A stretch of DNA of 17,799 nucleotides from NCBI GenBank assembly GCA_034211175.1, contig JAXHUH010000070.1:1-17799 (forward strand). Direction: 5' to 3'. Both the position numbers and the translations under genes were made by a program. Position 1 is the stretch's first letter. The number at the start of each line of letters is the position of its first letter. The stretch comes from JAXHUH01 sp034211175 (GTDB taxonomy: Bacteria; Actinomycetota; Acidimicrobiia; Acidimicrobiales; CAIXPF01). The notes beneath the pieces are model-generated. The model made no database searches and was not told the DNA's origin. It worked only from the letters and a program-made list of their open reading frames with translations. Below, piece by piece: positions 1 through 7,834 of this stretch.

Positions 1-829
1 CCGCCTCCCGCAGACCGAGGCCGGCCGGCAGCGGCACGGCGACGAAGCCGACCGCCCACGCCAGGCCGAACGCGGCCATCGCGGTGAGCGGCGGCACCTC
101 GGCGACGAGGTCGGCGGCAACCGCGAACGCCAGGCCCGATGCCACCGCACCGCCGAGCGACCACACGACCGAGAGGGTGATCTGGCGCTGGTCCGCGATC
201 GTCGACGGGGGCACCACCGGCCGGCGCAGGACGCGCGACACCAGCGAGAGGGCGGTGACGAACCACGGCCGCCAGGCGAGCACGACGGTGGCCAGGCCAC
301 CGACGCCGGCGAGGCGGAGGATCGTCGGCACGTCGGCGTCGAGCACGAGGGGGAACGCCGACATCATCGACCCGACGACGAGGGTGAACGCGAAGACCAC
401 GAACGCGGTCGCCGCGTGGCGCAGCGGCACGCCCGCGTCGCGCATGAACGCGACCTGGCCGACGATGCCGAGCATGCCCCCGGGGATGTACTTGGCGAGC
501 TGGCCGATGTAGAAGCTGGCCGCGACCCGGGCCCGGTGGCTCCCCGGGAACATCGCCACCCACGCCTGGGCGAACGCGACGACCGACCCGGCGGCGAGCA
601 CCCCGGCACCGATCACGGCCGGGGTGTGGCCGGCGATCACGTCGGTGATCTCGGGCCACGTCCGCGCCACCGTCAGGACCAGGAACGCCACCCCGGCAAC
701 GAAGAACACGCCGCGCACCAGGGTCGCGACCCGGCTGCGTCGGCGCGGCGCCGGCGCGGCGTCGCCGACCGACCCAGCGGCGTCCTCGTCGCCGGCCGCA
801 CCATCACCCGTCGTGGGCTCACCGCTCAT
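1..829 (-). CDS. Flippase-like (LPG synthase TM / YbhN-AglD type) membrane protein, partial
   Basis: This is the first 276 codons of an integral membrane protein; the gene runs off the left edge. A charged, low-complexity N-terminus (about residues 1-35) is followed by many hydrophobic segments: about 38-56, 70-92, 104-127, 139-162, 170-188, 217-242 and 248-270. Two hallmarks of the lysylphosphatidylglycerol-synthase-TM / flippase-like superfamily are visible: QLAKYIPGG at 110-118 and PLPAGLGLREA at 266-276. Members move or modify lipid-linked substrates across the cytoplasmic membrane; the substrate here cannot be read. The ATG at 829 is chosen because the reading frame has normal third-position GC from there. 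No strong ribosome site is visible. The gene diverges from the methyltransferase at 961, and the shared promoter region contains an imperfect tandem duplication. Family assignment is fairly sure; function is not. Confidence 0.8.
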   Translation of the reverse strand, partial: MSGEPTTGDGAAGDEDAAGSVGDAAPAPRRRSRVATLVRGVFFVAGVAFLVLTVARTWPEITDVIAGHTPAVIGAGVLAAGSVVAFAQAWVAMFPGSHRARVAASFYIGQLAKYIPGGMLGIVGQVAFMRDAGVPLRHAATAFVVFAFTLVVGSMMSAFPLVLDADVPTILRLAGVGGLATVVLAWRPWFVTALSLVSRVLRRPVVPPSTIADQRQITLSVVWSLGGAVASGLAFAVAADLVAEVPPLTAMAAFGLAWAVGFVAVPLPAGLGLREA

Positions 830-834
830 CCGCA

Positions 835-947
835 CCCGCCGCACATCACCCGTCGCGACCGCCCTTGCTCAACTGGCACGGCGGGCGACGGCCCGCCGCA
901 CGTGACCCCGCGCGACCGCATGCGTCCACCGTGCACGGCGGGCGACG
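835..947. repeat. Imperfect 57-bp tandem duplication in a divergent promoter region
   Basis: Bases 835-890 and 892-947 align without gaps at a 57-bp offset, with 43 of 56 positions identical by eye. The ends match best: CCCGCCGCAC opens both copies and GCACGGCGGGCGACG closes both, with GCGACCGC shared in the middle at the same spacing. A further partial copy of the opening (GCCGCAC, extra C, ATCACCCGTCG) lies inside the first codons of the flippase-like gene. The repeat fills nearly the whole gap between two divergent genes, so it may hold duplicated regulatory sites; that role is inferred. Confidence 0.65.
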
Positions 948-948
948 C

Positions 949-954
949 TAGCGT
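949..954 (+). promoter_or_regulatory. Putative leaderless -10 box for the methyltransferase gene
   Basis: TAGCGT fits the actinobacterial TAnnnT -10 pattern and ends 6 bases before the GTG start at 961. Transcription would begin at or next to the start codon. No Shine-Dalgarno sequence is present, which fits a leaderless message. No convincing -35 element is seen. Confidence 0.45.
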
Positions 955-960
955 CCCTGC

Positions 961-1734
961 GTGGCCAAGATGTCCAAACAGATCCGGGCGACCTACGTCA
1001 ACGGCGTGCGAGGCGCCCGCACGGCGGCGGCGCGCACCGGGGTGCTCGACCGTGCCGAGCGATCCGACAGCCGGTTCGCCCGCTGGTCGCGCAGCCTCTT
1101 CGCCATCTGGGACATCGACGAGATGGTCGAGCTCGACCTCGCCTGGTGGACCTTCGACGCCATGACCGCGGTCGACCGCTTCCTCGCCACCCGCCCCGAC
1201 GCCACCGTCGTCGAGTACGGGTCGGGCGCCAGCACGCTGTGGCTGGCCAAGCGCGCCGCACGGGTCGTCAGCGTCGAGCACGACCGGGAGTGGGCCACGA
1301 TCGTCGCCGCCAAGCTCGCCGAGCGCCCCGACCTCGAGGTCGACCACCGCGTCGTCCCGCCGGTCGAGACGGCCGGGCCGACCGCGTTCGGGTCGTCGAA
1401 GCCGGGATGGCAGGGCTACGACTTCGAGGACTACGTCCGGGGGGCCGACGACATCGACGGCCCGATCGACCTCGCCGTCGTCGACGGCCGGTGCCGGGCC
1501 AAGTGCTTCACCCAGGTCCTCGACCGCATCGCGCCCGACGGGCTCGTGCTCTTCGACAACACCCGGCGCCGGCGCTACGCCGACGCCATCACCGCGACCG
1601 GGCTGCCGACCATCGAGACGACCGGGCTCACCGCGTGCCTGCCGTACCCGGACAAGACGACGCTCGTGTTCCACGACGACGAGGCGCGCGACCGGGTCGA
1701 GCGCCTGCTCGACGGCGGTCATCCCGGGAACTGA
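961..1734 (+). CDS. Class I SAM-dependent methyltransferase
   Basis: This 257-residue cytoplasmic protein has a Rossmann-type methyltransferase core. Motif I is VVEYGSGAST (83-92), followed by the acidic end of strand 2 in VSVEHD (103-108), VVDGRCR (173-179) at the position of motif IV, and a late strand LVLFDNTRRRR (195-205). The acceptor cannot be deduced. The first 60 or so residues are basic then helical and may bind the substrate or a membrane. The GTG start at 961 is preferred because a TAGCGT box ends 6 bases upstream; an internal ATG three codons later is possible. Its 3' end overlaps the convergent gene by 16 bp. It diverges from a flippase-like gene, which could hint at lipid or envelope modification, but that is only context. 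Confidence 0.85.
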   Translation: MAKMSKQIRATYVNGVRGARTAAARTGVLDRAERSDSRFARWSRSLFAIWDIDEMVELDLAWWTFDAMTAVDRFLATRPDATVVEYGSGASTLWLAKRAARVVSVEHDREWATIVAAKLAERPDLEVDHRVVPPVETAGPTAFGSSKPGWQGYDFEDYVRGADDIDGPIDLAVVDGRCRAKCFTQVLDRIAPDGLVLFDNTRRRRYADAITATGLPTIETTGLTACLPYPDKTTLVFHDDEARDRVERLLDGGHPGN

Positions 1735-1737
1735 CCG
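1716..1737. terminator. Inverted repeat spanning two convergent stop codons, possible bidirectional terminator
   Basis: CGGTCA (1716-1721) and TGACCG (1732-1737) are perfectly complementary around a 10-base loop with CCCGGG at its centre. The stop codons of the methyltransferase (1732-1734) and of the opposing gene (1719-1721) lie in opposite arms. There is no T tract, so activity as a terminator is uncertain. Confidence 0.3.
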
Positions 1738-2495
1738 GTGGCCTGATCCGTCTCGTCGAGCGCGAGGCGCAGCGACTCCAGGTCGGTGACCACGACGTCG
1801 ACGTCCTCTCCGAGCCCGGCGAGGTCCGAGGGGTCGTGGGCTCGGACCGACAGCTCGATCGCCCGGGTCGCGGCCTCCGACAGTCGCGCGTCGAGCAACC
1901 GCAGCCGGGCGTCGGTGTCGGCGAGCACCGAGTCCATCCGCTTGACCGTGTGGAGCTGGGCCTCGAGCGAGGCGACGGTCCCCTCGAGCGCACGCTTCGC
2001 ATCGGCCGAGTGGCGGCCCCGCACCACGTCGTCGCGTGCCCCCCTCAGTCGTTCGGCGATGGCGTTCACGTCGACGTAGCGGCGGGCGTCCTCGATCGTC
2101 TGGCCGGAGCTGGCGATGCGCCAGCTCTCGCGGACGCCGACGTCGAGGCGGTCGGCGATCTCCTGCAGGCGCCGGGTCAACGGCCCGTCGTCGGCCCGGC
2201 TGACCGCCTGCTCGAAGCGCTCGCGGCTGTCGATCGCCCGCTGGACCGACGTGCGCCACGGCTCGCGCAGCGCGGACGGGTCGACGTCCGGCTCGCGCCG
2301 CCGCCCTCCGCCGGTCGCCAGCGAGGCGCCGACCCGGGCGGCCCAGCCGCCGGCGCCGAGCGCGACCGCGCCGATCGGGCCCAGGCCGGTGACGACGCCG
2401 ACGGCCGCGCCGAGACCGGTGAGGACGATCGCGGCAGGTGAGGTCATGGCCCGAGCCGTGCGCCGGGTCCAGAACCGGTCGCGCAACGAGGACAT
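1719..2495 (-). CDS. Membrane-anchored helical protein of unknown function
   Basis: I do not recognise a family for this 258-residue protein. After a basic N-terminus there are two small-residue hydrophobic stretches (about 19-35 and 37-55), then a charged region from about 68 to the end rich in Arg, Glu, Ala and Leu with heptad-like spacing, probably long helices or coiled coil. There are no cysteines and no catalytic motif. The ATG at 2495 lies 5 bp after the stop of the VWA lipoprotein gene, so the two are probably cotranscribed. An alternative start is Met17 (2447). The third position in a gene set with an exported binding-type protein and a VWA lipoprotein suggests a membrane partner or scaffold, but this is inference. 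The 3' end overlaps the convergent methyltransferase gene. Confidence 0.75.
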   Translation of the reverse strand: MSSLRDRFWTRRTARAMTSPAAIVLTGLGAAVGVVTGLGPIGAVALGAGGWAARVGASLATGGGRRREPDVDPSALREPWRTSVQRAIDSRERFEQAVSRADDGPLTRRLQEIADRLDVGVRESWRIASSGQTIEDARRYVDVNAIAERLRGARDDVVRGRHSADAKRALEGTVASLEAQLHTVKRMDSVLADTDARLRLLDARLSEAATRAIELSVRAHDPSDLAGLGEDVDVVVTDLESLRLALDETDQATGQFPG

Positions 2496-2500
2496 CGGGC

Positions 2501-4348
2501 TCAGAAGTTCGAGATCACGGAGGCGAACACCTTGTCGATCGAGCGGGGGTCGCTCGCATCGTAGACAGCTGCGTTCGCGGCCTCCGCGACCTCACGGAGG
2601 ACGTTGAGATCGGCGTCGGCGCCGTAGGCGATCGGGAACACCCGCACCGGGGTGGCACCCTCGCCCTGGGTCGTCCGGGTCAGCGTGGCCAGCAGCTCGT
2701 CGAGCTGTTCGGCGTCGTCGGCCGGATCGATGTCCTCGTTGCGCCCGTCGCTGAGGAGCACGACCGCGTTGATGCGCTCGGGGTCGTAGCTGGCCACCAT
2801 CTCGTCGAACGAGGTCCGGGCGACGTCGTACAGCGGCGTCAGCGAGAACGGGAACAGCGCGTCGAGCGCGCCGACGAGGTCGTCGCGCTGGGCGCCGATC
2901 GGCCCGATCGGTACGGGATCGAGGAAGGTGGCGCCGTCGGCGTCGAGATCGGTCGAGAACACCCGCAGCCCGACCAGGTCGCTCTCCTTGAACTGGTCGA
3001 GCGCTCTCGCCAGCGCGGCGCGGGCGAGGTCGAGCTTCGTGTCGACGCCGCCCGCCTCCGCCGGGTCGCCCATCGAGCCGGAGACGTCCAGCACGATCAG
3101 CACCCGCGCCTCCTTGCGGACCTCGTCCCACTGGTCGAGCAGCGCGACGACGACCGGAGGCTCGGGGATCTCCAGCAACGTGCGGGGCTCGTCCGGATCG
3201 ACGCCGTTGTCGGCGGTGATCGGGTCGGTGACGGGCACGGACGGGTTCCCGGGCCGGAACCCGGCATCGAGGACCAGCTCCTGGTTCTCGGGGAGCAGGA
3301 CGAAGTCGGCGAACGCCTCCGCACCCGCCCGCTGCTCGGTGTCGACCCACTCGGCGTCGAGGACGAACAGGGGGTTGTCGGAGAAGACGGTGCCCTCCTC
3401 CGGATAGATCGCCACCAGCGGCACCCGCGGCTCGACGGGCGACTCACCCGGCTCCAGCACGCCGTCGGGGTTGCCGCGGTTGTAGTCGAGCACCGACTTC
3501 TCCTCGACCGCCGCCGCCGACGCGTACAGCAGCGCGGTGCCCCGCCGATCGGCGCGGGCCCAGTTCTCGAGGAAGGTCAGCGTGGTGTCGCCGTAGTGGA
3601 CGACGGCGGACTCGACGGTGCGGGCGAAGTCGACGACCTCGGGGCGGGCCACGTTCTCCAGCGACAGGCCCGACGTCGTGCCCGTGGCCGCGTAGGACTG
3701 GGCGACGAGGGCACTGAGGCCGCTGGTCGAGAAGTTCGGGTTGGTCTTGCCGAGCCGGAACTCGCCCCACTCGGGATGGCCGAACTCCTCCCAGCCCCGA
3801 CCGGAGCGGGCGAGGTTCAACACGTCCGACCAGCCGAGCGGCTCGTCGGGCCAGCCGAGCGCCTCGGCCATCGGGCGGGGCATGGCGATGACGAGCGGGG
3901 TCAGCATGAACGGCGAGCCCTCGCCGACGAGCGGCTCCTCGCCGGCCTCGCTCAACCGCTGGTTGACGACCGCTCCCCAGGTGCTCGACGCCGGGGACCA
4001 CACCACCGGCCGGGGACCGTCGGTAGCCTCGTCCCAGCCCCGCACGAGCGCGGACGCCGCGGCGCCCGAGGCGACCTGCTGGGGCCGCACCTCGACGCAG
4101 CGCCCGTCGACCTCGGCCTCGGCCGAGCCCGAGAACTGCGCGGCGAGGTCGCTCAGCAGGTCGATCTTCTCCGAGGAGACCGCCATGTCGACGACGATGC
4201 AGTCGCTGGTCGAGACCGAACCGGAGCCGTCGGAGGTCGTGTCGGCCGATTCCTCGACGTCGGGCCCGTCGTCGCCACTCGCGCAGCCGGCCGCGAGACA
4301 GATGGCCACCACCAGCGCCGCCCACACCCTGACCGCTCGCCCGCTCAT
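2501..4348 (-). CDS. Lipoprotein with solute-binding-like domain fused to a VWA domain
   Basis: This 615-residue protein has an N-terminal hydrophobic segment ending in the lipobox LAAGC (18-22), so it is predicted to be lipid-anchored outside the membrane. Residues about 45-390 look like an ABC-type extracellular solute-binding fold (VVWSPASSTW; KTNPNFSTSGLSAL; late YPEEGTVF). Residues about 412-615 form a von Willebrand A domain with a complete MIDAS: DVSGS (421-425), Thr504 in SLTPLYD and Asp534 in LLSDGRNED. Such fusions are known in actinobacteria, but their ligands are poorly defined. The start at 4348 is chosen over an in-frame ATG six codons upstream, because it makes an ATGA overlap with the preceding gene and has GGGAGGTG 8 bases ahead. 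Metal-dependent protein binding is likely; the process served is unknown. Confidence 0.88.
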   Translation of the reverse strand: MSGRAVRVWAALVVAICLAAGCASGDDGPDVEESADTTSDGSGSVSTSDCIVVDMAVSSEKIDLLSDLAAQFSGSAEAEVDGRCVEVRPQQVASGAAASALVRGWDEATDGPRPVVWSPASSTWGAVVNQRLSEAGEEPLVGEGSPFMLTPLVIAMPRPMAEALGWPDEPLGWSDVLNLARSGRGWEEFGHPEWGEFRLGKTNPNFSTSGLSALVAQSYAATGTTSGLSLENVARPEVVDFARTVESAVVHYGDTTLTFLENWARADRRGTALLYASAAAVEEKSVLDYNRGNPDGVLEPGESPVEPRVPLVAIYPEEGTVFSDNPLFVLDAEWVDTEQRAGAEAFADFVLLPENQELVLDAGFRPGNPSVPVTDPITADNGVDPDEPRTLLEIPEPPVVVALLDQWDEVRKEARVLIVLDVSGSMGDPAEAGGVDTKLDLARAALARALDQFKESDLVGLRVFSTDLDADGATFLDPVPIGPIGAQRDDLVGALDALFPFSLTPLYDVARTSFDEMVASYDPERINAVVLLSDGRNEDIDPADDAEQLDELLATLTRTTQGEGATPVRVFPIAYGADADLNVLREVAEAANAAVYDASDPRSIDKVFASVISNF

Positions 4349-5355
4349 TCGGTGATCACCTCCCACAACATACGCAGCGCCAGCATCACGCCGTCGTTGG
4401 GCAGCCCGCTCGTCGGAGGTGGCCCGCCGGGCGGGTCCCAGCCCGCCGCGTCCAACGCGGCGGCCAGCTCGGGCGCCACCGTCGACACCGAATCCTCACC
4501 GGGTGCACCGGACACGCCGACGAGTACGAGGTCGGCCGTGGTCGGGTCGTCGGCGGCGACGAAGCGGACGGGATCGTCGCTGCCCTCGCGCAGCTCGACC
4601 GCGGCCTCGGCCTCGAACCGCGTCGCCGCGACGAGATCGAGGCCGCCGGGCCCGATGCGCAGCATCTCGTCCACCGGGGTCTCACCGGCGGCACCGACGC
4701 TGCCGCCGGTCGCCTCCTCGAGGTTGGAGAACCAGCTGCGGAACGTCGAGTCCATCTGGTTCGAGGCGAAGTCGGGGTCGCCGAAGTAGTCGGTCGCGAT
4801 CGTCCCGACCTCGAGCAGCCCGATGGCGCTCTCCTCGGGCGAGCGGTGCGCGGCGTCGACGGCGCCGGCGTTGACACCTCCGCCGATGTCGACCCACTCG
4901 TCGCCGGCGTGGTCGCCGATGCAGCTCCAGTCGACCGTGCCGCAGTACAGCTCGAGCCACTCGAGCCGCTCGTCCCAGCCGAGGATCACGAGCTCGGACC
5001 GGGCGAGGACGTTGCCGGGGTCGGCCAGGACGTCGTCACCGGCCAGCTGCTCGGCCACCCCAACCCACGGCAGCGGCACCAGCCAGGCGTCGACGTCGGC
5101 GGCCGCCGGGTCGAACGTGGGGTCGATGAGGCGCTCGACCGTCCGGCCCGCGGTCTCCTCGACGACCTCGACGCCCTCGATCGACCGGCACGACTCCACG
5201 ACGATCGGCGGGCACGCGATCCGCAGGTCGTCGACGACCACCGGCGAGATCACCGTGTCGTCGGCGACCTCCTCGTCGCCGTCGAGCGACCGGCGGATGA
5301 GCAGGGCGCCGGCGACGAGCCCGACCGCGACCACGAGCGCCAGCACACGTCGCAC
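4345..5355 (-). CDS. Exported or membrane-anchored protein, probable solute-binding-like fold
   Basis: The 336-residue product begins with a basic, strongly hydrophobic segment (residues 2-20), a signal anchor or signal peptide without a lipobox. The rest is acidic, with four cysteines (48, 56, 138, 145) that could form two disulfides outside the cell. ARSELVILGWDERLEWLE (118-135) and GGGVNAGAVDAAHRSPEESAIGLLEVG (158-184) resemble segments of periplasmic solute-binding proteins and recall the N-terminal domain of the next gene, but there is no VWA domain. GTG at 5355 is preferred to an upstream ATG at 5415. The extra codons use rare triplets (AGT, TCA, CGA), overlap pth in another frame and have no ribosome site. 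The gene sits 19 bp after pth and overlaps the VWA lipoprotein by ATGA. The function is unassigned. Confidence 0.75.
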   Translation of the reverse strand: MRRVLALVVAVGLVAGALLIRRSLDGDEEVADDTVISPVVVDDLRIACPPIVVESCRSIEGVEVVEETAGRTVERLIDPTFDPAAADVDAWLVPLPWVGVAEQLAGDDVLADPGNVLARSELVILGWDERLEWLELYCGTVDWSCIGDHAGDEWVDIGGGVNAGAVDAAHRSPEESAIGLLEVGTIATDYFGDPDFASNQMDSTFRSWFSNLEEATGGSVGAAGETPVDEMLRIGPGGLDLVAATRFEAEAAVELREGSDDPVRFVAADDPTTADLVLVGVSGAPGEDSVSTVAPELAAALDAAGWDPPGGPPPTSGLPNDGVMLALRMLWEVITE

Positions 5356-5374
5356 CGTCAGCAGCCCCCGGCGG

Positions 5375-5989
5375 TCATCGACCGTTGAACTCGGCCATCG
5401 CGGCGTCGGCGCCATCGGCCAGGATCGACTCGACGGCGTCCGCCGCGCTCTGCACGGCGATCTCCAGCTCCGTGCGCTCCGCCTTCGTCGGGCGGCGCTT
5501 CGTCAGGTAGTCGGCGCCGGCCTCCGGCGACGAGGGCCGGCCGACGCCGATGCGGACCCGCAGGAAGTCCGTCGTGTGGAGGTGGTCGCGGATCGACCGG
5601 AGACCGTTGTGACCGGCCAGCCCACCACCCCGCTTGACCCGGAGGCGGCCGAGCGGGAGGTCGATCTCGTCGTGCACGACGACCAGCTGCTCGGGGTCCT
5701 CGACCCCGAACCGCTTGGCGAGGAGGCGCACCGACTCACCCGACAGGTTCATGAAGGTCTGCGGGAACGCGACCGCGACCCGGGACCCGCCGATGCGGAG
5801 CTCGTCGACGAGCGCACGTTCCTTGCCGGTGCGGAGTCGGCCGCCGTGCCGCTCCGCGAGCAGCACGGCGACCTCCGAACCGACGTTGTGACGGGTGCCG
5901 GCGTACTCGGAGCCCGGGTTGCCGAGCCCGACGACCAGCAGATCGGCCGGGGTGCCCCGGCGATCGGCACGGTTGCGCCCGAACGCCAT
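5375..5989 (-). CDS. pth: Peptidyl-tRNA hydrolase
   Basis: Pth cleaves the ester bond of peptidyl-tRNAs released from stalled ribosomes, recycling tRNA in the cytoplasm. The 204 residues match the usual length plus a short basic N-terminal tail. The family motifs are intact: GLGNPG (21-26), TRHN with the catalytic His34, FMNLSG with Asn81, HDEID with Asp107, GGGLAGHNG with Asn128, and FLRVRIGVGRP (142-152). The gene starts 11 bp after the rplY stop, and this rplY-pth order is common in actinobacteria. The ATG at 5989 places the GLGNPG strand at the expected distance from the start. A weak GGCGG precedes it. Expression probably follows the prs-rplY transcript. Confidence 0.97.
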   Translation of the reverse strand: MAFGRNRADRRGTPADLLVVGLGNPGSEYAGTRHNVGSEVAVLLAERHGGRLRTGKERALVDELRIGGSRVAVAFPQTFMNLSGESVRLLAKRFGVEDPEQLVVVHDEIDLPLGRLRVKRGGGLAGHNGLRSIRDHLHTTDFLRVRIGVGRPSSPEAGADYLTKRRPTKAERTELEIAVQSAADAVESILADGADAAMAEFNGR

Positions 5990-6000
5990 CCGCCGGGGGC

Positions 6001-6663
6001 TCAGCCCTCGTCGGCGTCGGCGGCGTCGTCGCCGCCCTCACCATCGGCGGCGGCCTCACCCTCGCCCTCTTCGCCTTCGGCCGCTTCCTCGGCCTCGGCC
6101 TCCTCGGCGGCGCGGGTGATCTGGCCGGAGGCGACGGGCTCGTCGTCCTCGACCTCGGTCCGCACGCCGTCGGGCAGGGTGATGTCGGCCACGGTCAGCG
6201 TCGAGCCGACCTCGAGACCCGAGATGTCGACCTCGAGCTCGTTCGGGATGGCGCCGGGCAGCGCGTAGATGGCGAGGTGGTACAGCGACTGGTCGACCAG
6301 GCCGCCGGCCCGGCTGACCTCCTCGGCCTCGCCGGTCAGCACGATCGGCACCTCGACCTCGATCTCGACGTTGCGGTCGATGCTGACGAAGTCGACGTGG
6401 AGCACGTCCCAGCGGACGGGGTGACGCTGCAGCTCGCGGACCATCGCCAGCGTCTCGTTCCCGCCGTAGCGGAGGCGGAGGACGGCGTTGGTACCGGCTT
6501 CGGTGGTCAGCGCCTTGCGGAGGTCGGGCCAATCGACCGACAGCAGGGTCGCCGGCTCCCCCTTGCCGTACACGACGGCGGGGATCCGGCCGGCCTTACG
6601 CAGGCGTGAAGCGTCCCGAGATCCGGTGGTACGGCCGGTTTCGGCTTCGAGGATGACGTCCAT
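6001..6663 (-). CDS. rplY: 50S ribosomal protein L25 (bL25), general stress protein CTC type
   Basis: bL25 binds 5S rRNA in the large ribosomal subunit. The 220-residue protein has the long two-domain form: an N-terminal L25 domain (about 3-93, with ASRLRKAGRIPAVVYGKG at 18-35), a C-terminal beta-rich TL5/CTC domain (about 98-185) and an acidic Glu/Ala/Gly/Asp tail (186-220). Long acidic tails are common in GC-rich actinobacterial copies. The ATG at 6663 has AGGAG 9 bases upstream. A TAAGCT box at 6709-6714 on the minus strand could be a -10 for a promoter between prs and rplY, but no -35 supports it. The gene is followed closely by pth, so ribosome and tRNA-rescue functions are linked. Confidence 0.96.
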   Translation of the reverse strand: MDVILEAETGRTTGSRDASRLRKAGRIPAVVYGKGEPATLLSVDWPDLRKALTTEAGTNAVLRLRYGGNETLAMVRELQRHPVRWDVLHVDFVSIDRNVEIEVEVPIVLTGEAEEVSRAGGLVDQSLYHLAIYALPGAIPNELEVDISGLEVGSTLTVADITLPDGVRTEVEDDEPVASGQITRAAEEAEAEEAAEGEEGEGEAAADGEGGDDAADADEG

Positions 6664-6725
6664 GACTCGGGGCTCCTGGAGCGCGCGCGGGTTGACAAAC
6701 GGCGCAGCAGCTTAGCGCGTCCTGG

Positions 6726-6742
6726 GGCGCGGTTGACGCGCC
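6726..6742 (-). terminator. GC-rich hairpin downstream of prs
   Basis: GGCGCG (6726-6731) and CGCGCC (6737-6742) form a perfect 6-bp stem with a 5-base loop, 18 bp past the prs stop. There is no T tract after it on the minus strand. It may attenuate or pause transcription between prs and rplY rather than terminate it. Confidence 0.3.
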
Positions 6743-6759
6743 GTCCGGACGAGCGGCTC

Positions 6760-7740
6760 CTAGCGCAGGTTCTCGCCGTCGAAGATCTCGCTGACGCTGG
6801 TGTCGTCGAACACGGCGGAGATGGCATCGGCGAAGATCTGGGCCGTCGACAGCACCTCGATCTTGTCGAGCTGCTTCTCCGGCGGCATGTCGAGCGTGTC
6901 GGTCACGACGACCCGTTCGATCTGGGAGTTCTTGAGGCGATCGACCGCCGGGCCGGAGAACACGCCGTGGGTCGCGGCGGCGAGCACACGCTCCGCGCCG
7001 TGCTCGATCAGCTGATCGGCCGCGGCCACGATCGTGCCGGCCGTGTCGATCATGTCGTCGATGATGATGCAGGTACGGCCGGCGACCTCGCCGACCACGT
7101 CGCGGGCGACGACGGCGTTCATCTCGCCGCGCATCCGCCGCTTGTGCACGATGGCCAGGTCGGCATGGAGGGCGTTGGCGTAGCGCTCGGCCACCTTCAC
7201 CCGGCCGGCGTCCGGTGAGACGACGACCGGGGCGTCGTCGATCTGGCGGAGGTACGACGTGAGCACCGGCATGGCGGTGAGCGCGTCGACCGGGCCGTGG
7301 AAGAAGCCCTGGATCTGGCCCGAGTGGAGATCGATGCTCAGCAGGCGCTCGGCACCGGCCGACTCGAACAGCTGGCACACCAGCTTCGCCGTGATCGGTT
7401 CACGGCCCTCGGACTTGCGGTCCTGGCGGGAGTAGCCGAGGAACGGGGCCACGATGCTGATCCGCTTCGCCGAGGCCCGACGGGCCGCGTCGATCATGAT
7501 CAGCTGCTCCATGATCGCGTCGTTGATCGACCCGTGGTCCGACGCGCCGTGGCTCTGGAAGATGAACACGTCCGAGCCGCGGATCGACTCGCCGTAGCGG
7601 CAGTGGATCTCGCCGTTGGCGAAATCGGCGATGTTCGCCTCGCCGAGCTGGACCGACAGCCGCGACGCGATGTCACCTGCCAGCTGCCGGTTGAATCGCC
7701 CCGACACGAAGTGGAGCTTCTTGTGGGACAGGTGCTTCAT
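6760..7740 (-). CDS. prs: Ribose-phosphate pyrophosphokinase (PRPP synthetase)
   Basis: Prs transfers pyrophosphate from ATP to ribose 5-phosphate, giving PRPP for nucleotide, histidine, tryptophan and (in actinobacteria) decaprenyl-phospho-ribose synthesis. The 326 residues match class I enzymes. Visible motifs are FANGEI (40-45), the RQDRK segment (105-109) followed by REPITAKL, DLHSGQIQGFF (137-147) and the PRPP-binding loop IIIDDMIDTAGT (225-236). The frame stays open far upstream, but the conserved fold begins at KHLSHKKLHFVSGR. ATG 7740 has GGGAG 8 bases ahead and is preferred over an in-frame ATG at 7758. The gene lies 94 bp after glmU with its own likely promoter in the gap. One unusual segment is SHGASDHGSIND (63-74), which replaces the more common STxxPxNDN. 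Confidence 0.96.
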   Translation of the reverse strand: MKHLSHKKLHFVSGRFNRQLAGDIASRLSVQLGEANIADFANGEIHCRYGESIRGSDVFIFQSHGASDHGSINDAIMEQLIMIDAARRASAKRISIVAPFLGYSRQDRKSEGREPITAKLVCQLFESAGAERLLSIDLHSGQIQGFFHGPVDALTAMPVLTSYLRQIDDAPVVVSPDAGRVKVAERYANALHADLAIVHKRRMRGEMNAVVARDVVGEVAGRTCIIIDDMIDTAGTIVAAADQLIEHGAERVLAAATHGVFSGPAVDRLKNSQIERVVVTDTLDMPPEKQLDKIEVLSTAQIFADAISAVFDDTSVSEIFDGENLR

Positions 7741-7781
7741 GCCCGGGGCTCCCGTCATCGCCGGTGGAGCACGACAGGTCC

Positions 7782-7811
7782 AATATGGCCGTTCGTCGCC
7801 GCCCGGTCCAA
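7782..7811 (-). promoter_or_regulatory. Likely promoter of prs
   Basis: On the minus strand TTGGAC (7806-7811) is followed after 18 bp by CATATT (7782-7787), the only AT-rich spot in the glmU-prs gap. The predicted start lies about 35-40 bases before the prs ATG. The pattern fits a housekeeping-sigma promoter and suggests that prs is not wholly dependent on read-through from glmU. Confidence 0.5.
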
Positions 7812-7834
7812 CCCTGTTGCGACAACCCACCCCA

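Noticed and set aside
826..2259. Long minus-strand frame running across the methyltransferase gene
   Set aside because: It would overlap the methyltransferase, which has intact motifs, as well as the real minus-strand gene at 1719-2495. Its product is low-complexity Arg/Gly/Asp sequence.
2438..4789. Very long open frame on the plus strand opposite the VWA and binding-protein genes
   Set aside because: It has no recognisable domain and an Arg/Gly/Val/Asp-rich composition typical of antisense frames in GC-rich DNA. The minus-strand genes have clear domains and coupled starts.
6692..6719. TTGACA followed by TAGCGC on the plus strand as a promoter
   Set aside because: The spacing of 15-16 bp and poor -10 are unsuitable, and no plus-strand gene lies downstream; the region is upstream of minus-strand rplY.
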